Program-made: the position numbers and the translations under genes
Notes under the pieces: generated by a model
The model's database searches: none
What the model was told of the DNA's origin: nothing
The model's input: only the letters and a program-made list of their open reading frames with translations
Assembly: GCF_024139115.2 (NCBI RefSeq)
Contig: NC_085141.1
Location: 216,231,783-216,295,782 of the forward strand
Direction of reading: 5' to 3'
Length of the DNA stretch: 64,000 nucleotides
DNA from: Armigeres subalbatus
Lineage: Eukaryota; Arthropoda; Insecta; Diptera; Culicidae
In this document: one piece after another, positions 57,501 to 64,000 of the stretch
Position numbering within the stretch: position 1 is the first letter of the stretch
Layout of the letters: the number at the start of each line of letters is the position of its first letter

Positions 57501-60500
57501 GCCGAAGATGATTTTGACGAAGATACGGAAATTTCAATTAAAGCGATTCAAGAGACGGCCGCAATTGATATTTTAGAAGTCGTCGATGCTACGGAAAATG
57601 ACGAAGAAATGCAGGCTATCAAACGAGCGGTGATGGAGGACAATTGGACGTCAGAAATACTGAAAGCGTACTCAGCATTCCGAAATGAATTATCATTTGT
57701 AAACGGGCTTGTAATGCGAGGATCAAAACTGGTGATTCCATCAGCGTTACGGGGCAGAATGTTGGTTCTAGACAGTTATGAAACGAAGATTAAGAGATCG
57801 CTGCTGGTGGCCCAAAATGGATACGGAAGCTATGAAGACATGCGACAGTTGTGAAGGATGTAGATTAGTGCAGACGGCTGATCCTCCGGAGCCTATGCAA
57901 AGACGACCGCTCCCGGAAAAACCATGGTTAGACATAGCCATCGATTTTTTGGGCCCTTTACCGACCGGCGAGCACGTATTGGTGGTAGTTGACTATTTTA
58001 GCAGGTATTTGTGCTTGGAGATCATGACTGCTATTACGGCGAAAGAAACCATAAAACGGTTGGTTAAAATATTTAGCATTTGGGGTGTACCACGTACAAT
58101 TACGCTTGACAATGCCAAGCAATTCGTGTCAACGGAATTCGAAGAATTTTGTGGTTCAAAACGAATTCATCTGAATCACACTTCACCCTATTGGCCTCAA
58201 GCAAACGGTGAAGTAGAGAGGCAGAATCGTTCCCTTCTCAAACGTTTAAAGATAGCCAATGCTATCTACGGAGACTGGAAGGCTGAAATGAATCAGTATC
58301 TTGAAATGTACAATAATACTGCACATACAACAACAGGAAAGGCTCCGAGTGAGCTGCTACAGAATCGGAAACTGAGGTATAAGTTTCCAGATCCAGAAGA
58401 TCTAAGTTCATCCGTTGTACCATCAGACTATGCAGACAGAGATGCCGTTCAAAATGGAAAGGAAAGGAAGGAGAAGATGCGAAAAGAAAGGCGAAGACCA
58501 GTGACATCGGTACAGGAGACCTAGTTCTTATGAAGAACTTACACCCCACGAACAAACTCTCGACTAGTTTCTTATCTGAGAAATTCTTAGTAGACGAGCG
58601 ACAGGGATCAAAAGTTCGGGTCCATTCAAAGGATAGTGGAAAAAGCTATGAGCGAAACGTGGCTCATCTAAAGAAGGTTTCCGCTCCTAGTCAGATGGGA
58701 GAGTCTAGTGAAACACCAGAACACCTTGAACCAACTGTAGCTGAACGTCGCTGTTCGAAGCGTATTCGTAAGTTAACAGCCCTGTATAAGGCTTAGGTAA
58801 GGATCCTCAATTGAAACTGATGACACAGGCGTTTAAGGTAAGATACACCCGATAATAAATAGTCATTCAAACAACTTATAGTATATGTAATATTCTCATG
58901 TAAAGAAAGGGGGATGTGGTGATCTATACTATGTAGAAGATCATTGAGATTGGGAGTTGTTGTAGTGTTAGTTGTCTCATCCGCGACCACTGGTCCAACA
59001 CAGAGCAGAACGAGATCACAGGTCATTCAAATATACGGACTCGAGTTGACCGGTCGATATCACACCATCAAACGGCATAAGGTGTCCAAAGTGGCTCCAA
59101 CTTGCCTACAGATTAAACTCCACATTTGGCGATCCTGCCAGGAGGTTTAGAATATTGTAAAAAAAACTAGAATTAAGCAAGCGGGAGCACACATGGGAAA
59201 GTTGAGTTGTTTGTCTAAACTAGTGAGAGTGATGTGAACTGTTGGAAAAAAAAATAAAAAAAAGTTTGTACAACAATAATATGGATACATTTGGACTACG
59301 GGTGAGCGCATTTTAACAAAAAAATAAGTGGTGTAAATACGTTGAGTAAAAAAAAATGATCAGTTTGATAACCGTTGAGGCTGTTGTCCGATGAAAGAGT
59401 GATATGTGCAGTAACAGTTTCTCTTCAATTTTACTTTCTCATTGGCGTTTTGTGTTGTCGCTTGTGTTGCTAATTGATTTGATTCATTTCTGCTAGTCGT
59501 GTGATTGTGCTTCGGGTTATTATTTTGACTGGGCGTCTCGATGTGGGGAGAGGCGCTCGCATAGAAAACTATGAATTCTTCGACTAAATCCTCAAAATTG
59601 CGCTTCAAGATTTATCAAAAAAATAATAATAATTAGGCACAAGCACACGCGTAGAGCGTTTCATGGTCAACAAATGAAACTTTTTCTGATAGTGCTTCAA
59701 TGTCGATACAAAAATTAATAAAATGCGTTAGCTAATTCACTTAGACATGCTAAACAAATCTTCGTAAAGAGCGCGGGTGGTGCTCGCATTAAGTGCTCAG
59801 TTCGAGTTATTATTGCAATTTTTTAATGAGCGCGAGTGGTGCTCGCATATGGTGCTGAGTGCAACTTAGTGTTGCTAATCTTCGTAAAGAGCGCGAGTGG
59901 TGCTCGCATTTAGTGCTCAGTACGAGTTTTTGTTGCAAATTTTTGAACGAGCGCGAGTGGTGCTCGCATAAGGGCGCAGTGCAACTTAGTGTTGCTAATC
60001 TTCGTAAAGAGCGCGAGTGGTGCTCGCATAAAGTGCTCAGTGTAGTAGATATAATCCTAGATAGAATGAAGAGTAAAAAAATGGGCATACAAATTTAGCA
60101 GTGTATCATCATTTGTCATCCGTCATCAATCGACGCCGATGGAAATGATAGTTGATCGGGTTCTTAGAAGCGAACATATAGAAGTTTGGCTCGGTCCGCG
60201 ACAGGCGGACTCCTATCCCGACGTGCCCTTGAGGGAGACAAATGATGCAAGAGTTTTGGTTCAGCTATGTAGAACTTGGTCTGGCTCTGGTTCAGACTGT
60301 CTGTTGGTAATTGTTGTAGCGATAGCACGCTTTGCACCACTTCGCCGGTTGGTAATTCAGATTACCAGCCGAATGGCGGCTAAGCGTCACGACACTCAGT
60401 ACGAGTTATTGTTGCAATTTTTTAATGAGCGTCAGTGGTGCTCGCATATGGTGCTCAGTGCGACTTAGTGTGCTAATCTTCGTAAAGAGCGCGAGTGGTG

Positions 60501-63500
60501 CTCGCATTTAGTGCTCAGTACGAGTTTTTGTTGCAAATTTTTGAATGAGCGCGAGTGGTGCTCGCATATAATGCTCAGTGCGACTTAGTGTTGCTAACCT
60601 CCGTAAAGAGCGCGTATGGTGCTCGCATTTACTGCTCAGTACGAGTTTTTGTTGCAATTTTTTGAATGAGCGCGAGTGGTGCTCGCATTTAGTGGCTCCC
60701 ACTTGCCTACAGTCAGATTAAACTCCACACCGTCGTTCCTCTTGTAATACTCTCACGTTACGGACCAGCAGTAATCTTCTCATCAAATTAATAATCTCCT
60801 GTTCATCACGTGCGTTACTGCCGCCTGCAGCGCCATCGATATATGGCGTCCGGCGAGTTTGGGCTTGCTGCTCGGGTTCTTCGTCTTCGAATCCATGAAA
60901 CTCCTCTTTGTCCGACATGTTATCGTAATCACTCGCGGATTTATCCCACTTCTGAAATATTGTAGCCTTGCAAGAGCCGAATTGTCGAGTCGTTTCCGAT
61001 AATAATGTTCCACGTGTGGAATGTTCCATCATGGAATGAACGACTGTTCAAGCGAACAACGTATAATGATTTTTATTATATCGACAGTTTCTTAGCGGAA
61101 GGTCTTAGCTGTATATCTACACTATAACACTATACACATAATTTCCCTAGCCAAGGTCACGGGGGTTGACGGTACTGAAGATAATATTCATCTGTGTATC
61201 ATATCACATTTGGAGCACTTCAGTGCGCCTCTAACGATTCACAGTGGATCGGCTGCTTTGCAGACTGAGCCTCTGATCGTATGTCCCGGCATACTTATCA
61301 GGTATAGCTCTTTACATGGAGGATCCGCTAGGGCTCATTAGCACTCTCAGGGTCGGGAAATTAATCAATTTCTCGTCAACTGGAAGTAGCGAAGCCAACG
61401 CGTGGCCATAGGTAGGATAGGATAGGTTGTAATATAGATTGAAATTGAGAAGTCTACTTTGTATTTTAGAGACATTCAATTTTCAGAATGTTTTCAATTG
61501 GGAGTGGAGAACTATTTAGACTTATCAGGATTTACATCAGGTTGAAAGATTCAAAATAGTAATGTCATAGCAAACCACAAACCAGCCAAGAATAACGTAG
61601 GTTTAAAAAAAGATAGTGATCACAAAATGAAAGATTAATATTGAACATTTTAAATTCAGTAATTAAACAGAATTTAATTTTTTTAATTTTTGTTTCAGAA
61701 ATGGTTTAGAGCAGCCAAGGTAGAAGTTTACTGTACTATTGGATAGAAAAATATTAAATTGAAAATCTGAGATAGAAGAGAGACAGAAGAAAAAAGTGGA
61801 GGTTGAGATTATAAAAGAGAAAAGAGATTGATAAAAGGAGAAATCAGATATTGATAGATAGAAGAAGGACATAGGATTTGTAAGGCAATACTCAACCATT
61901 CTTTTGTAGTTTTATACATACTGTATCTAACAATGACTAAAACACTAATAAGACAAAGTTATAAAAGACCTTTATGTTGAAACATAACAGACAGACAACC
62001 GACAACAACACAATGACAATAACAGATCTAAAATATAGAAGACAAGTAGTGTTTTACATTAATTATACAACTCACAATAATAGAAATGACTATCCAACGA
62101 GTAGTACATATTTTTAATGATGTTATTCATATAAATCAATGCTTCATAATCGTAAAGTTCATTCATTTAGCTAGGAAATAGACGCAATGAAGCATTACCA
62201 TACCATTGATAACTGAATCTTGGACCAGACTTTAAAGACTTGAATTTTGAAGAGCGGAATAGAACATGACCATTTGACTACTGAAATTTATGATATCAGA
62301 CAGTACTGTAAAGGATATGACGCCATAATCTTGATCAACCGCCAAAATAATGGAAGCTCTCAGATTAATATGTCGATTTATTGCAATAGTACTTAAATTA
62401 ATTTATTGTATATTTACGATACCATTTAAATTATTCCATGTTGAAACAAAGTCCACTAGTATGATCCCATCACATTACATCAAAGTGTTATGGCTCGGCT
62501 GCGGTGGTGGGCGTGGTGACGCGTTTTGACAGAGAATACAGAATTACTGTCAAGATGCGCCGTTGCGTTAATCGCTGTAGAACGGCCTTTACTTGGAGAT
62601 GGCATCAGTACCACCCGTTGTCAACATAGACTACTATTCGGTATTGAATGTCGGCTCCAAGAAAACATTAAATCAACTTTACATGTTAATTATTCGGAAA
62701 ACATTCATGCGCGTGATGAGCTTTCATTATTATTATTATTTGTTTTAAACTGACAGACTGCGGGAAGGGAAATGTATCGGTATGATCACAATACGAACCC
62801 AGACCGCAGAGACCTAGTGAGCAACATAGCTTGAGTCGTCTGCTAGTATTGTGTATCACATGGAGAGCCCAGTCGAGATACCAGTCTATTAAGACTACAA
62901 CTGGTCAACTCTCGAAAAAAAAAAAAATATATATAACACTATACACATAATTTATTCAGCGGCGTTATCAATTTTACCTGCAGAATAATAGGTTTTCATG
63001 GCTGATGGTTGAAATGTTGTAGGGACTTTGATTAATTGCACAGATGTAAATTGAAAATCAACAGAATAGTAGATATACAAATGCAGTAAGATCCGCGGCT
63101 TTAAAATAAGGCCATGCTGAAGGTGTCTGGATTCTATTCTCAGTCCAGTTTGAGGAACTTTTGGGTTACACATTTTCTTGACCTCCCTTGGCTTTATGAC
63201 TGGGGTGGTATCATCATGTTAACCTCATGATATATGAATGCAAAAATGGTAACTTGGCTTAGTAAACTCGCTGTTAATATCTGTGGAAGTGCTTAATGAA
63301 CACTAGTTCCTAGTAGGGGATGTAATGCCAATTTAAAACAAGAAATATATGAATTCGGCATATAGACTTGCTTAAATATGTGTTTTATTTTCCAGGATTG
63401 TATCAGCCATCCAGGCAACGTTTTCCTGCCTCGCGGGTTTCATCGTGTGTCGGTGGTCGTGTCCGTTGAACTTTCTGCAGGCGTCGCACTTCTTATCGGA

Positions 63501-64000
63501 ATCATATGCCTGGTTTGCAGCATCGTATTTCTTCTATGACCTTTGGTCAATGTACAAAGTGTACGCGGCGGAAGCGTCCAATCGCATCATGGCTACGCTC
63601 GGGTTGGCCCCAGCCAATGATGGTCCAGCGAGAAATGGCAAACCAAGCAACGGAACGGACGCTTCGGAAGAGAAGCCTATCGAAGCCCTGAGTGACATTC
63701 CGAGCATAAGCAATGGAACTTTGAGCATTTTATCGGCCGGCAAGTTGGGAATTCCCAGTTTTGTCCGCTATTTGATCTCTCACAAGCTAATGGTATTCCA
63801 TCACTTATTCATTGGGTCGTACGGTTTGGTAGTTATTGTGGTAAGTTAGCAATTTTCATTCTTGCACACACAAAAAATCAACAGTAGTTTTATTTTTCAG
63901 TATCTTCGAGGAGGTTTGGGAGATTGTGTGTTCAGTTTCATGTACATGATGGAGCTTTCGACTCCGTTCGTATCATTCCGCGGCATTCTGAGTACTATGG
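45251..64000 (+). CDS. TLC-domain membrane protein, TLCD3/FAM57-like (partial)
   Basis: TLC-domain proteins are multi-pass membrane proteins related to ceramide synthase and Lag1; TLCD3 (FAM57) members affect ceramide and lipid metabolism (family knowledge). Three exons are visible with matching phases: 45251-45528, 63396-63840 and 63901 onward. Hydrophobic segments include [38 protein letters not shown] and [18 protein letters not shown] hallmarks are [39 protein letters not shown] (conserved His pair) and [21 protein letters not shown] low-complexity Ser/Asn/Pro insert sits between them. An upstream in-frame codon at 45173 exists, but ATG 45251 starts directly before the first membrane segment and is preferred. 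The C terminus lies beyond the right edge. Confidence 0.85.
45706..45955 (-). mobile_element. tRNA-derived SINE, best preserved copy
   Basis: The minus strand carries AGTCGTTGGTTCGAGTCCCA (B box) and a tRNA-like A-box region TAGCTTATGTGGTTAAAAGC. The body ends with ACATAATGTACATATTCAC. It matches the weaker copies at 9378 and 15297. Confidence 0.65.
45960..47280. other. TLC intron, left part, unassigned
   Basis: No gene or clear repeat recognised in this AT-rich stretch before the first gypsy element. Confidence 0.4.
47286..47471 (+). repeat. 5' LTR of the CsRn1-like element
   Basis: 186 bases, starting TGTGGTACCGCTGC and ending GGAATCCCACA. Contains a CAGTACTGTACC palindrome and an AATAAACAAG polyadenylation-like signal. 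Confidence 0.9.
47533..48288 (+). CDS. gag of the CsRn1-like element, 251 aa
   Basis: Intact frame from ATG. Capsid-like region: [56 protein letters not shown]. An Arg/Ser-rich stretch precedes the terminal CHCC-type motif [18 protein letters not shown] (C-x2-H-x9-C-x3-C), which differs from the usual CCHC knuckle and is typical of CsRn1 gag. The gag protein packages the element RNA. Confidence 0.9.
   Translation: MSTENDPQETAALAAGVAVKLPEFWKNDPVMWFAQAEAQFALANVVRDHTKFYHIIAKIDQSVICHVADLVTNPPNEDKYAAVKARLISRFQVSAQGRLERLLGNCDLGDMRPTHLLAKMQELGAGLNVTDDLMKMFFLQRMPPNVKAVLAISDGTIGKLAEMADKMLECPGSSQVAAMSNTMPSSPITDLQGQIAALTAEIRRLKTDRSSSRSRSTSRSSRSSEEICWFHRKFGGRALKCREPCTFSSKN
48315..50372 (+). CDS. pol of the CsRn1-like element: protease, RT, RNase H, integrase start
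   Basis: Protease motif reads [13 protein letters not shown], where the catalytic D-T-G is [54 protein letters not shown] (catalytic). RNase [21 protein letters not shown] and [11 protein letters not shown]. The start of the integrase zinc-binding region [19 protein letters not shown] is reached before a frameshift ends the frame. In intact relatives the frame continues to about 1050 residues. Confidence 0.9.
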   Translation: MNTLNEIRRILLYDRTSNTKYLIDTDSDVSIIPATSRDRRNGASPFELHAANGSKIHVYDRRFITTDLGLRRRFNWLFLVADVGIPIIGADFLAAFGILVDLKNHRLIDGLTKLSSTGGLSNMLVHSVTVVASDHPFHQLLSEFKEVTLPTTIKTAVQHDVRHHIQTKGPPVATKCRRMPPDKVEAAKKEFQVMIELGICRPSSSCWASPLHCVPKKNGKWRFVGDYRALNQITVPDRYPVPHIHDLLNAFQGKHIFTTLDLERAYHQIPVNDEDVPKTAVITPFGLYEFTRMQFGLCNASQTFQRFMHKVFGDMDFVIVFVDDICIASRTLEEHYTHVRAVFERLKSYGLVINVEKSKFADKTVEFLGYKVNEDGILPLPERVRAVTEFATPSTVKDLRRFLALINCYKRFIPRAIDLQIELRSLIPGNKKNDTRKLKWTPEAGKAFQQCKEALAAVTLLHYPDASKPMGLMIDASNTAAGAVLQQYDGIKWVPLGFFSEKFSAPQTNYSTFGRELTAMKLAVQYFRHMLEGRRFTIFTDHKPLTHAMSSNPNSRLPHEERYLRFISEFTSDIQHVSGQSNTVADALSRTEVISTPMPIDYEAIAIAQNSDSELKTLLTSSTALKLELCKTSLASRPLYCDTSCNKVRPYISIQHRLTILHHVHGLAHPGVRTTRRLVGDRGKI
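50355..51363 (+). pseudogene. Integrase of the CsRn1-like element, two frameshifts
   Basis: After the shift near 50358: [20 protein letters not shown] (zinc-binding Cys pair), HVDIV (first Asp), [23 protein letters not shown] (second Asp). A second shift near 50710-50735 leads to HPQANG and [13 protein letters not shown] (catalytic Glu), then a C-terminal region ([20 protein letters not shown]). All three catalytic residues remain, but not in one frame. Confidence 0.85.
51342..51527 (+). repeat. 3' LTR of the CsRn1-like element
   Basis: 186 bases. It differs from the 5' LTR at two positions (TGTGGTG for TGTGGTA, GTGCTG for GTGTTG). Confidence 0.9.
51532..52110. other. Spacer between the gypsy elements with a 64-bp retrotransposed tail
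   Basis: Tandem-like CTTGTTACTCCTGTTACAGA words occur here. At 51998-52061 a short piece ending in CTTTAATAAAGAAG and poly(A) is flanked by 20-base direct repeats (51978-51997, 52062-52081; one mismatch). It is an extremely 5'-truncated non-LTR insertion. Confidence 0.55.
52848..52997 (+). repeat. 5' LTR of the inner gypsy element
   Basis: 150 bases, followed by CGTGGCGACGAGG, a probable primer site whose tRNA I cannot name. Confidence 0.88.
53846..54653 (+). other. Candidate leader intron of the inner gypsy element
   Basis: Donor ATTCAG|GTATGT and acceptor TTTTTTTTTCTAACAG, the latter six bases before the gag ATG. The segment holds the GTGATTAAATTCACT repeats. Only signal-based. Confidence 0.35.
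54206..54465 (+). repeat. Six copies of GTGATTAAATTCACTG in the gypsy leader
   Basis: Copies start at 54206, 54238, 54270, 54324, 54359 and about 54440. Most are followed by AGAGCGT. Each contains the palindrome GTGA-N6-TCAC. Spacing is 32 bases for the first three. Confidence 0.85.
54660..55483 (+). pseudogene. gag of the inner gypsy element (one frameshift)
   Basis: Starts [20 protein letters not shown], then matrix/capsid-like [20 protein letters not shown] and [21 protein letters not shown] one-base shift near 55086 moves to the second frame ([20 protein letters not shown]). The frame continues into two zinc knuckles, [15 protein letters not shown] and [14 protein letters not shown]. It ends in phase 0 at a GTAAGA donor. 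Confidence 0.8.
55484..55592 (+). other. 109-base intron-like segment between gag and pol
   Basis: GT at 55484 (ACC|GTAAGAAAAT), a stop codon TAA four codons in, a long pyrimidine tract (TTTTTTTTTCTCTTC) and CTCACAG at 55592. Splicing would join gag and pol in the same frame, phase 0 on both sides. Confidence 0.7.
55593..58796 (+). pseudogene. pol of the inner gypsy element
   Basis: Protease: [20 protein letters not shown] (catalytic DSG). [54 protein letters not shown]. RNase [28 protein letters not shown]. Integrase: [76 protein letters not shown] (D, D, E all present). C-terminal tail to 58796. Frame changes near 56665, 56790, 57105, 57760 and 58515 break it. Confidence 0.85.
58915..59064 (+). 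repeat. 3' LTR of the inner gypsy element
   Basis: 150 bases. The only difference seen from the 5' LTR is GTTGTTG for GTTGTTA. Confidence 0.88.
59770..60690. repeat. Tandem array with GCGAGTGGTGCTCGC hairpin core
   Basis: About ten units of roughly 60 bases: AGAGCGCGAGTGGTGCTCGC, then TGCTCAGT and alternating tails (TGTTGCTAATCTTCGTAAA or TTTTTGTTGCAAATTTTTGA), giving a 120-base two-unit period. The array is interrupted at about 60060-60395 by unrelated sequence. It lies in the middle-layer LTR element. Confidence 0.85.
61145..62931 (+). mobile_element. 1.79-kb retrotransposed segment with 22-bp target duplication
   Basis: The direct repeat TATAACACTATACACATAATTT occurs at 61123-61144 and 62932-62953. 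The segment between ends in poly(A) (from 62915) directly before the second copy, the mark of L1-type retrotransposition. No coding sequence recognised. The 5' part (61145-61400) is GC-richer; the middle is AT-rich. Confidence 0.65.
63190..63350 (+). mobile_element. Feilai-like SINE fragment, plus strand
   Basis: CATGATATATGAATGCAAAAATGGTAACTTGG and CTGTGGAAGTGCTTAATGAACACTA match the reverse complement of the 6712-6970 copy. It ends near GGGGATGTAATGCCAATTTA, 46 bases before the TLC exon at 63396. The tRNA head is missing. Confidence 0.6.
63396..63840 (+). CDS. TLC gene exon 3
   Basis: Acceptor ATTTTCCAG and donor GTAAGT. The first G completes the split AAG codon, then 148 codons follow. 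Contains the central TLC helices and a hydrophilic, probably cytosolic or luminal loop ([20 protein letters not shown]) with two possible N-glycosylation sequons. Confidence 0.88.
63901..64000 (+). CDS. TLC gene exon 4 (cut by window end)
   Basis: Acceptor TTTTTCAG after a 60-base intron. It codes [20 protein letters not shown] and [13 protein letters not shown], the conserved end of the TLC domain. It continues past base 64000. Confidence 0.88.

Larger units (their letters stand above)
52848..59064 (+). mobile_element. Inner Ty3/gypsy element with gag-pol intron, 6.2 kb
   Basis: 150-bp LTRs (TGTGGTGATC...GATATCACA) with one mismatch, and a CCATC target duplication (52843-52847, 59065-59069). 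Polypurine tract AAAGAAAGGGGGATG before the 3' LTR. A long leader (52998-54659) is followed by gag, a 109-base intron-like segment, and pol. Recent by LTR identity, but several frameshifts break pol. No env. Confidence 0.88.
52688..60729 (+). mobile_element. Middle-layer LTR element, internally deleted
   Basis: Flanked by CCGTC (52683-52687 and 60730-60734). The 5' LTR starts TGTGTGGCAG and ends ATTAAACTCCACA at 59124, split by the inner gypsy element; total about 215 bases. A primer-site-like TTTGGCGATCCTGCCAGG follows at 59125. The interior (59143-60690) is non-coding and rich in tandem repeats. The 3' LTR keeps only its last 40 or so bases. It must rely on proteins from elsewhere, or be dead. 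Confidence 0.7.
52113..61032 (-). pseudogene. Outer gypsy-type gag, minus strand, split by nested LTR elements
   Basis: The N-terminal part is at 60735-61032 ([40 protein letters not shown]). The remainder is at 52113-52682 ([15 protein letters not shown], then [40 protein letters not shown]). Removal of 52688-60734 rejoins the frame through the CCGTC duplication. Further stops occur in the left piece. The family is probably Ty3/gypsy; no pol is present. Confidence 0.6.

Noticed and set aside
59810..60702. Minus-strand repeats of [12 protein letters not shown] as a zinc-finger-like protein
   Set aside because: The pattern is the translation of the hairpin tandem array; no start, and it spans the interruption only in pieces.
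1..64000. CRISPR array, bacterial operon or phage content
   Set aside because: Introns, SINEs, LTR elements and animal gene families show an insect nuclear genome; the regular repeats are satellite, not spaced direct repeats.

Overview
This window looks like a culicine mosquito chromosome, most likely Aedes. The evidence is two spliced insect genes with very long introns, Feilai-like tRNA-derived SINEs with a GAA-triplet tail, degenerate BEL/Pao and Ty3/gypsy LTR elements, RTE-like LINE fragments, Tc1/mariner fragments and many foldback MITEs. All calls come from reading the sequence and from remembered protein families; no search was run.

Two host genes point away from each other. On the minus strand, the 5' half of a strawberry notch (sno/SBNO) gene runs from a candidate promoter at about 38475 down to 1694 and leaves the window on the left. 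Ten exons can be placed with matching splice phases: 38200-38475 (5' UTR plus the first four codons), 31771-31876, 12718-12933, 12222-12431, 3706-3920, 3172-3256, 2727-3112, 2261-2667, 2047-2200 and 1694-1974. On the plus strand, a TLC-domain membrane protein gene (TLCD3/FAM57-like) has a predicted leader exon near 43163-43349, coding exons 45251-45528, 63396-63840 and 63901 onward, and leaves the window on the right. Its first coding intron is 17.9 kb.

Almost everything else is transposable-element sediment inside those introns. From left to right: a purine/pyrimidine microsatellite block (200-1430); a decayed BEL/Pao element (5320-8492) with a foldback insertion in its 3' LTR; Tc1/mariner and LINE fragments (9000-11650); a BEL gag start (17687-17819) next to an RTE-like LINE (17819-19937) that is split by an AT-rich TIR element; a 5.77-kb TTAA-flanked, piggyBac-like composite (20979-26747) that carries about 30 copies of a 152-bp satellite in two opposed arms and sits inside a Tc1-like transposase; a 2.25-kb TIR element (27589-29834); a second BEL fragment (32040-34580); a SINE with a 21-bp target-site duplication (34657-35263); and several MITEs around the sno promoter.

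The TLC intron holds a complete gypsy element of the CsRn1 type (47286-51527) with 186-bp LTRs and an ATGT target duplication. It also holds a three-layer nest. The outer layer is a minus-strand gypsy gag. An LTR element flanked by CCGTC (52688-60729) splits it. A second gypsy element flanked by CCATC (52848-59064) splits that one. The inner gypsy element appears to carry a spliceosomal-type intron exactly between gag and pol. The most unusual objects are the satellite-bearing TTAA composite and this intron-bearing gypsy element.
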